DNA from: Heterobilharzia americana
Taxonomy: Eukaryota; Platyhelminthes; Trematoda; Strigeidida; Schistosomatidae
Length of the DNA: 64,000 bases
NCBI GenBank assembly: GCA_944470555.2
Contig: OX104128.1
Span: 62,875,257 to 62,939,256, forward strand
Reading direction: 5' to 3'
Part shown: positions 23,284 through 38,200 of the stretch, piece by piece
Position numbering within the stretch: position 1 is the stretch's first letter
Layout: every line of letters begins with the position of its first letter
Program-made: the position numbers and the translations under genes
The notes under the pieces: model-generated
The model's input: only the letters and a program-made list of their open reading frames with translations
What the model was told of the DNA's origin: nothing
Database searches by the model: none

Positions 23284-26200
23284 GTAACTAACTGTATCAT
23301 AATCGCATTATAAATTAGAACACCAATAGACTCCGTACTTCTTCCTCTCCTGGAAGCAAGTGTATATTACAGATTGCGTAAGTCCTGTGACATTTTTAAT
23401 TAGTGCAGAAATGTCACATACGATGATTGGAACGATGGAGATTATTAGAGCTCTTGGAAACTACTTTTCAGTTCAAAGTCTTGAAGTAGTCTCTACATCT
23501 GGGGAGTTGTTTTCAATGCAGAGCACCTGTAATAAGTCGTAAGTTTTTCGCACCTTTTTCTAGCCTGTGGTTCAGGTGCATAGTGTTAATGTTGGCCAAC
23601 CATTTCCACCATTAAAAAGTTTTTCTTTACTGAGTATGCCATCGGTTTAAAGGAGTGTGAAGGGATCACAGGATTGATGCTGCCTTCAGCTTCCTGTCGA
23701 TAATGTGGAGAATAATATTCTCCAACTCCGAATTTGCTCGGACAAACAACATTATTTTGTTATGTGAGGCTGGGACGCTAAAGTAAACCATTGTTAAAAG
23801 TTTTCAACGATTCAGTGTAATTAAAATTGATTTCATTTCAACACGATAAAAATAAATTGCACAGCAACACACGCAACAATGCTGCCGCTTAATAGCAGCA
23901 TGCAAAAGGTGGATAAAAAGTGACATTAAAGTAGATGAAAGCGTATTGGAGGGGAGCGAAGAAATAAATGAAGGTTAGCAAAACGTTCAGACATTAAAAA
24001 ACGTAAAAGAATAAGTTCATCTGCAAAACTGACTAATTTTCAGCCGTCTCACAAAATTTCTGTTACTATTCACTACTATTACCCCAGTAGCATATTCTAC
24101 ACCCTACATGGTCTAGAGAAACTGCCAAAGACTTCATGGATTGGTACCGCATCTTGACCTGGTCATTCAGACTTCTTCCAATCCAGTCCTACCTCAGGTA
24201 ACACCACGTGTCGAGGTAGGCAGTAGCTCTTCATACTTAATATGTATCCAAACCACCTCAGTCGGTGAAGGTTTACGACCTCATTGAATAACTTACTTCC
24301 CATGTCCAGTACTCTTCTCATAACCTCGACATTACTCACGGTAATTCCATCGTATGTAGGCAGTACTACGAAAAAGTCTGTGGTCAAGAACCTGTTTTCG
24401 TTTCATGTCTTTCACTTTCAACGAGTTTCACAGCCCTATAATGGGATAGAGCGGAATATAGTGCATTACACTCGTCCTTCGATAGATAAATATCTTACTG
24501 GTGTCACGGATGACGTAAGTTAGCAAGTGTCGAACGGATTTACTGTATTCCAGCTGAGATTTTGTGAGCAACCAACTCATTTGACGTGATGCTGGTCCCC
24601 AAGTATATGAACTAGTCCGTATAGTCTACCACTCCACTTCCTCTCCTCATATAAGTAGTCGGTGCACGGTAGTCCTGATACATCATCTAGCATTTACCAA
24701 GTGCACAACGCATATCAGTGGTACTCACACGTTTGGTCATTTGGCTCAAGTTACTCCACGTTTTGTCTGACTGACCGAGAAAACGTAGAACCTCGCATAC
24801 AGGTCCATCGGCTCAAGTTGCTACACTTCACAGTAGTACACAGAGAACAAGTAGATAAAAGAAGAGTGGTATCACGGTAGACAAAGTTGTGAGAGAGTAT
24901 CAACAATTTAAAGATGAAGGCTATTCTGAATATTTAAGCTTTAGAAGATGTCAAGAAATGAATATAACTGCGCCATTGTGACCGATTTTCAGCCACATCA
25001 CCAAGCGTTCTCAATCACTGATTCCTTTCGTCTCGAAGACGCCAACCCAGCAGTCTAGGTCTCCCTACATGGTTCAGACCAACAGTAAAAGACTTCATCG
25101 AGTGGTGTCACGTCTTGGTGTGGTTATCCTGAACCCTCTTCCAACCTAATCCGGCTTCCCCTAGCATAGTATATTGAGGTAGGCGGTGGATTGGCATGCA
25201 CAATACATATCCAAGCCATCTCAGTCCAGTCGAAGATTCACAACCTCATCAACTAAATTACCTAACTTACCTAGTACTCTTCGCCTGACATCAACTTTGT
25301 TCACATGATGACTCCACCAAATGGGAGCAATGTTACGAATACAACTATAATCAAAACTCTGTAGTCGTTTTATGTCTTCTACGGCCATGTCTCACGAGAC
25401 GGAACGGACTGCAGCCCAGTGTAGTCGTTTGATAGATGGTCGGATAGTTCACCAGTCGGTGCCACATGTGACTCAAGTTGTCAAATGCCCGATGGACCTT
25501 TTGTATCCTAGTTGAGATTTCGTCAGCAACCAACCCGTTCGGGTTGATGCAACTCACCAAGTAAGTGAAGTGATCGACGTATGCCATTACTTCACTCCCT
25601 ATCGTTAAAGTGGGAGTACTTGCATTGTATCAGTTCTGGAGCATCATCTTACATCTGACAGGTGCTAGCGAAATGCATGCAAAGCATATTCAAACTTCTG
25701 CTCAACGCGTTCAGAAGACCCCGCATTTTGTCAGCATCTTCACTTAACAGAACAATATCGTCTGCACACTCCAAGTCAACCAGGGAGCAGGTCAGTCCCT
25801 GTGAAGTCAAAGGTAATTAAGTTTGTGTCCATTAGTACGCTTATGAAGAAGTTAAATAGGAACGGTGACCTTGGACATCCTAAGTGGACAGCACTAGTTG
25901 TCGTCTGTTCACGTGACGACTCTCCATAAGCCCTGTTATGGCTGGGTGAGTCAGAGTTGAGAGCTTTGATAAGCCATTTTAATTTGTTTATTAGAAATGT
26001 CACATATTGAAACAGTATCATAAACCAGATAATGTTTTGGACACAATTTATTGTCCATATTCACACCAGGTAGCTCCATAACTTTGAGACAGAGTTTGTA
26101 TAGTCCTAATTTTCTCTTCTTTGTAACAAGAGTAATATATTTTTCTACATATCTGGGACGTGTGGGAATGATTCTGCACCTGTCCCAGGTATATAGAAAA

Positions 26201-29200
26201 TCCTAATACTATTGTCACAAAAAAGAAGAGAAAATTAGGACTATACAAACTCTGTCCCAAAGTTATGGAGTTACCTGATATGTATGTTGGTCAATAAACT
26301 ATATCCAGAACATTGTCTGGTAAATGGTACTGTTTCATTGTGACATTTCTGATAAACAGACTAAAGTGGAATTAAAATCGACCCCAGTGCTCAAGTCTTA
26401 CTCCTATATTCGCTTTGATAAGCATTGTCTACTTGCTTGGTGCTTGGTCGACAAAGTCAAATACCGCCTTCAGGTCAGGAAATATGGCAAGTGTTGACTA
26501 CTGGACGGTTTATTTGTCTGTGATCCAGAACCTGTCGTTGGGTAAAAATATGATGGATGTATCCTCGTTGAGGTCTGAAACGTGCCTGGTTTTCTTGATT
26601 TTGCTGTTCTCGAGCTCCAACTTGGCGTGTGATAACTATGGATCTTAGGATCTTGGACCGGACATTAGTCAAACTAATTCCTTTGGTTGTCACAAGAATA
26701 ATTCATTCTCTCCTTAAAGACTGGGATGATCAGTGAAGTAGACCAGTCTGACGGCACTACCTCTTATTTATATGCACTACCTCTGGTACTTTAGTTAGCG
26801 ATTTCCTACCTCCATCCTTGAAAACGTTTGGTCGCAAAGTATCAGGTCATGCTGCTTTGTATCATCGCAGGTTCGATACGCCCCTCAACTTCAAGGATAC
26901 TTGGAGGACCGACATCTAAGTTCCATTCAGGTTGAGGCTGGATGTTGGGTGACTGAAGCATCGCTGAGAGCCAGACATGTATGAGCCCGTACCAGCGTGT
27001 GGTCGGGGTGCTAATAAGTCCTCCAGAAAGAGCAGCAATCCTCCATCGATCCTCTGCAACGATGACTTGTATCAATGTGATCTGTCTATGTCCATCGTTA
27101 GTTTGAATTCGTCGCACACTATGTGAGACAGTGTCTCTCCTTATGCCTAGTGTTAGAGTTGGTTGGGAACAGTTGATTGTCGGAACGAAATTGCAACAGA
27201 CAACCACTGTTGTCGGTTCGTTGGCATAGGATTCCGTAGATACCCCCAAGATACCTGGCTTCCCGATTGGCTCAGCTTCCCTACTTGAGCGTTGAAGTCA
27301 CGTGACATTATGACTACATCTGAACGTTTCGCTTTCTGTAGCATAGCTGACAGGTTCTCAGAATTTGTGAGTAGGCGGAGATTATGAATAAGCATCACCT
27401 AGTTTCACGACCTTCCATAGTCCTTACAGATCCATTCATTCGGAAAGCATATAGACGTCTATTAACTGGTATGCAGTTGAGAAGTGCACTTTCTCCCCTA
27501 CAACTCTGTTATACCTACACCAGCAACTCCATGAGAGCTGGCAATTGGGTCTCCATATACTCGTATGGTGAATTTTGAAGCTTCATCGAAGTAGTCAGGT
27601 GAGGTCAACTTAATAACTACACTCGGGTCCCGTATGTGTGTCTCAGAAACACAGTTTACATCCATGGTTAAAGATTCCACAGTTTTGGTGAGCGATGCCT
27701 GCTGTCCGGTTTGGCATAGTCTTCAGACGTTGAAAGCTCCCACATGAAATCGATGGCGGGGACTAGGAATGAGGTTTTGATGGCTTTGATCGTTGGCAAT
27801 GATTGCAGAGCGAGTGATTGGGTAGGGAGTAAGAGGTTAAACATTAGTATGAGGAGGTGAAGGCGAAGGAGGATATGTAATTTATTGGGATATGTTATGT
27901 TTGATTAGTTCTTATGTACTACTGAAAGCCTGTTTGCAGTTGACACTTCTCGACTACCCACGGTGTTGAAGGCTATTTCTTCTTAAGGTACCTGAAAGAG
28001 AAAACGATTTATGTGACCGCAGAGCCCATGGGACATCTGTTTGAGGCTTTCCAAACACGGCGTTTTGGTAATTTGGAGATTTTATTTTTTCGTTTTTGAA
28101 TTCGACTATGAATCTCTGTTTCAATCGTTGGCATGCAGGGACCGGACTGGAGTGTGTTATTTTCAGGACCAACTTTTCTAACCCTCTCTTCCCTTTTGGG
28201 AAGTAACATCAGTACGGCACCACTGGTCATTGAAGAGAAATGCCTTACCGCTGTCACACACCATTCAGCTAGCAACAGTACACCTTCGCCTTCGGACCCC
28301 CATCATAATGTATTAATTTACACTGCACCGGTAATTTCTTTTTATTTTACCCCTATCCAACAGACCTTTCTGGGATGGTAGGACCTCGAGGTAACAAGCG
28401 TTCCAGCCATTGTAGCTCGTTTAGTTACTGTGATATGTAAACTCGACGTAGCAGCTATCGGCCGAGATTTCGTTTACGTCTTCGTCTAACAGAATTATGT
28501 CACTCGTACAGTGTAAGTCAGTCAGGTGCTCTCTGGAAAGTAAGTCAGTTCTTGAGAAGTCGGAGATACTTTGGGTTTAATCTACCTACACGCTTACGAC
28601 CAAGGTCACTGAGGATTGTCGAAAGCGGATATGCTTGGTGTACACTAATGCTCCTCATTACTTCAGATGACAACTCTACATAAGCCTTTATACGACTGTG
28701 TGATTTCGAGTCGAGAACCTTGACTACTACTGCATGCTTGCTCGGTACTCCTTTAACGGATACTACCTCTCGATCAACAGAGATGAATGTCGTCTTCAGG
28801 CAAAGAAATATGGCAAGTGTCGGACGCTGGTAGTTGTGCATATTTTACAATGTCTGTCAAAGGATGAAGGCATTCGATACATCTTCATTTGGACATGGAG
28901 CCTGCTTCGTTTGCTGCATCTAAGTTCCATTTGGGTATCAAGTGACTATGAATCATAGTATTTTAGGCGCGATGTGGTTACCATAGGATGACTCCTCTTC
29001 TTTCTCAGAAGACTGAAATAATCAGCGATCTAGATCAGTTTGAAGGGACTACGTCTGATTCTCATACCCTGATTGGTATTTCGGTTGATTTACTAAGTAT
29101 TTTTCTTTCCCATCTCTAAAATCCTCCAGCGGTAAATCATCAGTTCCTGGTCCTTTGCATCAGTCCATGTTTGGAACATAGTTCTGAACTTCAAGAAGAG

Positions 29201-32200
29201 TTGTAGGATGAACATATACGTTTCATTCGCGTTCGAACTGCCTGTCAGTTGGTTTTTGGTAATAGTTTCACTGATCATCATCTTCTTGATCGTCCCCTAA
29301 AAAGGCTTAAGTAATTGTCGAGTATTGCCTGATGTTGATACTTTCTTCATCTTTTTCGCTTTCGCCGCATACCACTGCTTCATGGTCGTTAAGAAGACTC
29401 TTAGTCAATTTACATTTAGGTTCCTTTTGCCCCTCATCAGGGTCAGAACTTTCTGAAATGGTTTTTCTCTCACCAATCAGTTCGGATGAGGTTGCGGAAA
29501 TTTGTTGGCTTTTGCTAACCTTTGGTTCTAGGTTACTGACTATCTGTATCACTGATTTTTAACAGCGGATGGAATATTACTCCAGGTTTCATACAGAAGA
29601 GAATCTCTACCATGTTCAGATAAATGGCTAGCTATCTCTTCCTTAAATACACACTTGACGTTATCATTTATATGTTGAGCATACAGGCACTTCACTTCTG
29701 TTTATTCATTGCGTACATTCAGGTACAAATGTACACATGTGCGTACCGACGCGTGATCAGAGTCCCACCACGTACCTCGAAAAGCGACAATCCTTCGCAA
29801 ACTCTATCGCGATATAACCTGTCTTTGCTCATCATTAACCTGATGCTGGAGGACCTCAAGTGACACGATATCTCTCACTATTTTAGAAGTTGGTTCAGCT
29901 TGCTTGCTTAAGCATTGAAACCGCCCGCTATTGTAGCTATTTTTGAACATTTTACTTTGAAATTTTTAGTCAAAGTAGTCCTATGCATCTTCCGAACTGC
30001 AGTTCGTACATTAACGTAGATAAGGAATGGGTATCGACGAGTGTCTCGATATTTTGAAGTTCTTACGCATCCATTCTGCTAGACCAGCACACAGACGGCT
30101 ATCTAGTCGAACAGTGCGTTTCTTTTCCAATACATAGACCAGCAAGTCCACACGAAAAAGCTATCAAATCTCTGGATACTCCTTAAGTGAATAACCATAC
30201 TTGCATTTGACACACATCTTTTAAAAGCATGGCATACATTCATTATCCGGAATGCCAGTTTTGGCAATTGAAGTCTGTTTTCCTATCCCATATAGGGTTC
30301 TGGCTCTAATGTAAAATCCACAGCATGGTTTTTGTAAACTAGGAATGGTGTCTTGTTGACTTGACTAGCAATAGTCAGATTGATAAGTTGAGGAAGCTGT
30401 AAGGGGCTCAATGTTGGTGACAAGCAGGTAGGGAAGGCAAGGCAAGAGACGAAACTAGGTTGTAGCAGTGAGGTGCTGCAGTTTAATATTACGCGTAGAA
30501 GTAGGAAGGTCGCCCACTGGTTAAGTTTTCTGGCTTTTTGCTGCTTGGTGATCGGTGTGAACTTCGCTTTGCTCACCAAGTATTAAGTGACTGGATATTA
30601 ATGTTGGTCTTTACATCATACTATAAAAACTAGCACTTAGTGACTAAATTACTTTTTTAAGAAATTCATAAACATCTGGTTCTTAATACGTAAAGAGAAT
30701 ATGAGTAGGAGTTCTAAAATTCACCTCGTCTATTGTTTTCTAAGCCAGCCACCCTCTTACTATTGTTGGTTCGGGTTTCGCCCTAACTTAGGATCTCACT
30801 AAACTCTCATAATCATTGTGACCATTTCCACTCCATTTCTTCACTTTCTAATCTCGACACGTTTCCATCCTACTATAAAAACGTGAATCAGTGTCAAACT
30901 GGAAGGGGTTTGCTTGAAATTATTGTGAATCTGCAGAACTCTTCTTCCCTATATTATACTGTATTCATAAATGTTTTAATGCTTGGAACTACTTGATTTT
31001 ACAGTGTGAAAAAAGAGTCCGATTTTTCTCCGCAGCGCGACTATTCCAGCTTTTCGTTTGAATCATTCAGCAGCCCTAATAACTCTTGGTCATGCGAATT
31101 TGTTCAATCCCTTTCAGATCACCATGTGTTTAAAGTGAGTATTATGTCAGTTAAGTCGAAAATTAAGTTTTATTTTATAGAGTTAATCTCAACAACGAAG
31201 CGTAGGTAATGAATTAAGTACTATCGGGCTGTTGGTTCTTAAGCATGTCGATTGAGATGTAAACTCATACTGTTTTTGGTGGCAGTAAGACTACCAATCT
31301 GCTTCATGTCGTTTACTATGTATGCAAATTAGTCAAGAACTGTGCCTTACAGGCTATAGTTTTTGGCGCCATATATGAGCTCTGCTCGTTGACAACTTAT
31401 AGCAATGTCTTTCAATACCGTGTAAAAGTTAGAATCTGACATCACTAGGTAGCTTTTCAAGTAGCCAAACCTCACCTTAGCACATTATAAGATACAAGGC
31501 AGCAAGATGAAAATAAAAAGTAGAAAGGCATATAAGTAAGGGGAAGGGAATTTAACAGTGAAGAATTATATTATGTAAATATAAATATAAGGCGTTAAAT
31601 GCATCTGCACTCCTGTCAAGACTAAATATCACGAACTTATCGTGGCCGAACTTACTTTTCACATTAGTGAGAGGTGGTGGAGACGTTCGACCACTTTAAT
31701 CATATGCACGGGATGCATTTACATTTACCAGTCTGCAGTCAACAAATTTGCATTCGAAAGGTGGAAAGCGCTTCCAAAATATTCTGAATTTGTCGATTAA
31801 CGCTTTGTAGAGCCTATTTCATTGACATACTCACCTAACGGGACTGTGTAGCCTTCGTACTTAAAGTTGAATAAAAAGTCTTCTGCAAGGAAACCGATCT
31901 CTGTAAAGTTTGATGAGACAAAAAAGCTCACCATAAACACGTTTATGAAAAAGAAAAAGAGAATGGAGAGATTGAACATCCCTGCCTGACACCAGTAAAT
32001 ATATCCAACCAACTTGATGCCTCGCTACAGGCTTTAGCATGTCCATGTGCTTGTGAATATTGGGCCTTCAGCAGAATGATGCACTTACTCGACACGTGTT
32101 TCAGTAAGACACACTGTTATAAGACCTCTAGGTCAACATAGATAAATGTCGCCTTCAGGTCAAGACATGCAACCAGTTTCAGGCACCAGTAAAGTGTGTA

Positions 32201-35200
32201 TCTGTTTCCTGATCTGATGAGGGTAAATATCTAGAAGATACAACCATGATCACCTGTGAAACCTGTCTAGTTTTCTCGGGTTTTGATCTTCCAGAGCTTC
32301 ATTTAGGCGTCTGATGACAATCGAACCTGGAATCTTAGGCACTATGTTTCTCAGACTGACAAACTTAAATTTCAAACTTCTAATAAGGCCGTGTGTGACC
32401 GATCTCAAGCAGATGTCCCCTAGGCTGTGCGGTCATGCACTAACCCTTCTATTTTAGGTACCTCAAGATGAAGTAACCTTTCACGGAGTAGGCTGCTGGG
32501 GAGTGTCGATGGCCGTCATAACTCTGTCAACACTCAGTTCACTTCAGATCAGTATCCACCTTCAAAATCCTCAACTTCTAATCTTCCTTCACATGTTACC
32601 GTAGATACTATCTATAATTTATTCCTCCACAAAATCTAACCTTTGAGTTCCTAGAGATTCGATGGCTAGTTTTCACGGTCTTGCAGGTGTAGATTTAGGA
32701 TTATGTGTGAAGATAAAAGGTGCACTTCTTGGTTGGATCCCAGTTGTCAGTCTCCGCCTCTTTAGTGTGGTAACTTGGACCGTTTTATGGTAATAGGACA
32801 TCACGTGTCGATATCATCTCTCTATCTGTACGTCCAAATTCTGACTTCCTAACCTCGAGACCAATTTACATTTATTTCCATCATATGTGGGCCAGCTGAC
32901 GGTCGCAACGGTGATTGAACACGCGGAGTCATCAAAAATCCTCAGATTGAAAAGACCAAGTTTCCCCGGTATCGAGCAGAACTACCCTCAAAAACGTGTC
33001 TGGAGAGTGGATATACTCAAGTCAATGTGTATTCGTTCATAAAATTTTCAACAAAGAATCACTATAAATTGTTTTAAGACTTATTAATTGCTTTGAAATC
33101 TATCAAGATACTGATCACAGTGATAATATGAGATCTGATTGGTTTATTTGAAGAGATATTTTGATGAGTTGCTACTTGATAATATTATTCGGTAATCATC
33201 ACTAGATTTCTTCTGATCTGCTCATTATCGTTGGAAAGAACTAGTCAACTAACTAAAACATATTCGTCATTTTGCACCCTATATTTGAGATTTGTGTAGT
33301 CGTAGATCAAGACCAAAACTGGAAGTAAAAGGGTTACGGATTTCCCACCTTGTTTTCCTTTCAGTTATTGACTCATAAGCTTTGAGAAGTATAGATGCAT
33401 GTGTTGGTATTATAACCGTGAGGAGTATAGCAAATCGTAATCATGTAATTTTTAAATGTATATCTGCAGTTAGAATTGCAAATCATGTAACCGGAGATGG
33501 CTAGTTTATTCGGTGTTACAATTTCGTTTACCCACAAGTTTCCCCCTTGGGAGGACGTGTTGTCTTGTCAGCTGAATTTGGTGCAACTCCTTGGGAAAAG
33601 AACTTAAACCTCGTGAAATTGGTATTTTCTCTCATTCCACAGTTTCTATGAAAAATATTACATCTCGCATCACTTGGAATAATGTGAACTTTTGTTACTG
33701 TGGAGTTGAGACTTATCGGCTTTTAGTATCCGAATTCTCCCTAGTCGGTTACAGCTTTGAATTTTTCTTTACCTATCAAAGTTTAATCAACCAGGTAGGA
33801 TCACTAACGATCACATAATCAGTACACAAATCTTTAAGTGAAGGCTAGATTTCATCATTATTACTAAAACCCCGGTGTTTATCTTATCAGCATAAATCTC
33901 TTAATAAGGCCGTTCATTTATCCTCACTTGAAACTTAACTTTAATGGTGACGAATGCATTTTTCAGCCAGAATGCTTATTTTAAAAGTGTTTAGTTAGTA
34001 TTTCTGATTCAAGTAACTTTCTTTTGAGTACTGTCGCACTATTGGAATTATTAAATTTTTGCGCTGTTAAATATGTACCAGAGTGGGTTAGCGCACGTGG
34101 TATTCGTCTACAACGTAGATGCTGTCACCTTGCCGAGAGATTGACCGCTGACTACTAACAAAGTGCGACTGAATTTAATTGTTCGCATTTTTCTAGTTTT
34201 CATTTCTCGGGATAACACAATAGTCCTCCAGTGTCATCGATGGACATCCACATCACGTCACGCCTTCTCATTAGAACTTCCAAACATCTAGCTCAATAAG
34301 TTTCTTACAAGCCAAAAGTTGAATTGCTATCCAATGCTCATTAGTAACTTACTTTCAGCTGGATATCTCGAAGTTCTACTGAGATGGCGTGATTTGAAGA
34401 GTCCCGACTGGTTGATTGACAACATCAACGTAGAACCGCCGACATAGGCGCTTCGAATCAAGTTGCCATACTTCACAATGAATAGGTGGATAGAAAAAGA
34501 GTGATATCAAGGTAGACAAAGTTGTGTGAGAGAATAAACAATTTGAAAATAACGGTTAGTGAAAATATTCAAGGTTTACAGGACGTCAAGGAGTGAATAC
34601 ATCTGCGTAACCTTGACCGATTTTCAGGCGTCACCATGAGTTCTCAACCATCAATCCCTACTGTCTTAGTGACCCTAACCAAGCAGTCTACATCTTCCCA
34701 CCTGTCTCAGAGCAACAGTAAGAGACTTCACTGACTGGTGCTATGTCTTGGTGTGGATACCCTGAACCCTCTTCCAACTTATTCCAAACTTCCCCAGCAT
34801 GGCATGTCGAGGTAGAGGGTCGATCGGCGTGCACAGTACATTCCCAGACCATCTCAATCGACTAAAATTCAAAATCCTATCGACCGACTTGCCTAACTTG
34901 CCTAGTACTCCTCGCCTGACATCAGCATTGCTCACATGACGAGAGAGAGAGAGAGAGAGAGCAGTGTTACGCATACATCTGTCATCAGAACCCTATAATC
35001 GCTTCATATCTTGCACTTTCATCGACTTTCCCACATCAGAATAACAAGACAGAAAGAAATACAGCGCAGTATACTCGTTGTTTGATAGATATCATTATCA
35101 TTTCACTGTCTGAGATAACCGGATAGTCGGATGTCTCGTTAGTTGGTGCCATAGATGACACAACTTAGCAAATGCCAAACGGGCCTTCTGTATCCGATTT

Positions 35201-38200
35201 GAGATTTCATTAGGAACCAACCCTTTCGGGTTGATGCGGCTTATCAAGTAAGTGAAGTGATCGACGTAAGCTAATACGTCACTCCCTATCGTTAAAGTGG
35301 GAGTACTTGCATCGTATCAGTTCTGGAGCATCATCTTACGTTTGACAGGTGGCGGCGAAGCTCATACCAAACATATTCAGATTTGGTTATGTCCATAAGT
35401 ACGTCTGTGACTAAGTTGAACAGGAACATTGACAGCAGGCATCCCTTACGGACACATATTTATAGTTTCTGTGGACAATATGTTTCCAGTCCCATGTTTA
35501 TCAATATCTTGATGACATAACTGATCCTTCCTAGTTGAAGTTAGAACTTGAATTACGTAATTCATATTGGGGTTTTTAAATTGTTTTCCTTACACACACT
35601 AAACGTCAGGTATACGCTGGTGTTAATTTTACCATTTTCGTATTGTTTTAGATTGGTGCTTCTACTCAATTGATTCTGGTTCAAGCTAAAGCTCCGCTTA
35701 CTTCATCAGTTGGTCTACAAGATTTCGAAACTTCCAAGTTGACAACAAAAAACACTTATAACAATGGCAAAACCTGCAATTTATTTGGTTTAGATGCAGT
35801 TGAAAATATTGTACTCAATTATCTATATAATTTCTTATTGACATGCACACAAGGAAATAAAACCGTGTTTTCTTCGACTGTAGAACCTGGAATCGTTTTA
35901 TACGGACTTCCAGGTTGTGGGAAACGTACACTTCTTGAAAGTATTGCCCATGGTCTAAATGGTTCGAGTTCAATAACCGAGGTGATTTTGTTGTTTATTA
36001 TAACTTGATTTTATGCATTTATTATACTATATTTTGACTTGATAAGGCTGGAAAATTAAACCTTTCTAATTCAACCCAGCAAACAAGATTGAATGGTCCT
36101 GGGTTCGACTTCTTGTTGAGTCGTGAGTTCATACTGTTAAAAAGTCTTAAACTGTGCCGAAACAGCCGTTCAATGCTCGCTGGGTTTCAATAATTCTGTA
36201 TCTGAATTTGATACAAAATGGATACCGTGATGTATATATTAACACTTTTTATTCACGTTTGTATGATAATATTAATTTTTTACTTCTTTTCTAGTCTTTG
36301 TATGAAAAGTTAACATTTATTACACTCACTTCAAAATTGATCAAGGAGTTAAGTGATGAGTCTTCTCATTGTTTATCTGCGGTGGAATCATATAGAACAC
36401 AGTTTTGGCTAAACAATCTTATCAACCAATCAGATGTTATCAATGATAAAACTTGTATTGCAGTCGTTATTCTATGGCCAAACATTGATAAATGGATCAA
36501 TACAGATGAAAACGGGGATACTAACTCTCATACTACTGAAGTTGATACAAACAGCGAGTTGAAAAAGTTCTCTCAAATTCTAAATCGACTCATGGAATTA
36601 ATTCTGTCTATTAATCAAACATCTGCCGTTAACAATGGGAAAGTGGTTTGCCGATTTTGTATTTTGGCGACAGCGACTACAATAGATAAAGTGTTTAGTA
36701 TTCATGAATGCAGAGAGCTTTTCTATAGACGACTGTTGATATCACTTCCAGATGCTAGAAGACGTTATCAAATATTATATCATAACATCCATTTGTATTT
36801 AACTGATGAGCATAGTTTTGATACAGATGAATCTTTGATGAAAAATTCCAGTATAAATAACCATTCATATGGTGATAGTGTTGATGAGAATGAAAATCTT
36901 ATTCACGTTGCAGCTCAGTTGCATGGTTATACACCTAAGTAAGTTGATTTATTACAACTCATTGGTTATTTGAACCGGTCCATGGAATTAACTTTTCGTT
37001 TGGACTGACATTAGAGTATTTTGTTCTGTTTGTATTATGTGATGATTAAAAGTGAATTGAAAGCTAGGGTCATAGCAACATTTGAACCAGCAGCCTTCGG
37101 TTGCCAGCCTTACCGGTTGTCTACCAACTAACTCATAAAAGATGGCTGCTGAACATGTTTTAGATTCACTCCAGTCACTAAGGGTTTTATCCGGCTTTCA
37201 TGTGATTGGATGATGCTTAACTGCCGGTTCATTGAAATCACACTGTGTGCTCAGCCAGGGCTTCTCATTCTAATCCAAATCGAGATCAAGCGTCCTATTG
37301 ATTACCTATATGACTATCTGAGATAACTGTAGCTGTGATTTTATTGAGGTTAGGGGATAATTGAAGGGTGAACTGTAAATCTGGTTCGTGTCGAGATTTG
37401 AACCAGCAGCAACTGTTTATCAGTCAGGCGCTCTACCAGCTTAGCTGCTAATGAGGTACTAAATCCCCTTCGATCTTTTCAGGTTTCACTCGACCTTTTG
37501 CTTTGCCATTAAGTGGTGACAACTTATTTTCTCTTATTTGGAAACCGTTTTTATGTATCTCAAAGTTGTTGGCGTTTTATTACAATGAATAGCACTTTAA
37601 ATAATTCAGGCGGTGGCTAGTTGAAAAACTCAACTTTCAACCTGTAGGTTATAAGTTCTAAGTTCACTGTACCAACCAGGGTTGTCATTGCCATTCGGCG
37701 TCTTTACCTGTTCGTAAACAGATGTGGTACGTAACCTACTACAAGAAACTACGTATACTTGCTGAGTTGCATTACTTTCGTATTTGCAGTTAGTTGAAAT
37801 GGAGTATCTGAATGACAGCCGCAGAGACATAGGTTTGAAGGCCATACAGTTGTTCTTCTACCTTTATGATTCCATTTTACTTGTTTTTCTCTTTTGACTG
37901 GAATCGATCCAGAGCAGTTAGGTAAACAGTTAAAAATAAGGTAGAACCCCACATAAAATTCCATCGATCCAAGTGATCACACCTCATTACAGCCCAGGAA
38001 AAGGAAGTCAATAACAGTAAGTGGATATCGTAATTTAAATGATGATGAAAGAGCACAAGTGGGAGAATCATAAAAACTTGTATTGAAAAACTAAATATCT
38101 GAGACAAAAGACTATACATTTGTTCCATACTATCTAGGATCTTCAATCGCTGATTCCTAATATCTCGAGATTTCTTTGAGTAGGCGTGCACTTTCGCTGA

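Noticed and set aside
23373..23538. Alternative acceptor for exon 2 at 23,372 (tattacag)
   Set aside because: It is a better acceptor by consensus, but the frame from exon 1 then meets a stop within ten codons. The acceptor at 23,403 keeps the frame.
33643..33794. Possible extra AAA+ exon (excellent pyrimidine tract and cag acceptor, cag|gtagga donor, 50 open codons)
   Set aside because: Its entry phase does not match exon 3, while exon 3 joins exon 4 in phase and gives an AFG2-like linker. It could be an alternative exon of another transcript.
37877..38191. 104-codon minus-strand frame with a hydrophobic middle
   Set aside because: It lies inside an AAA+ intron, on the opposite strand, with no recognisable family and no splice context.
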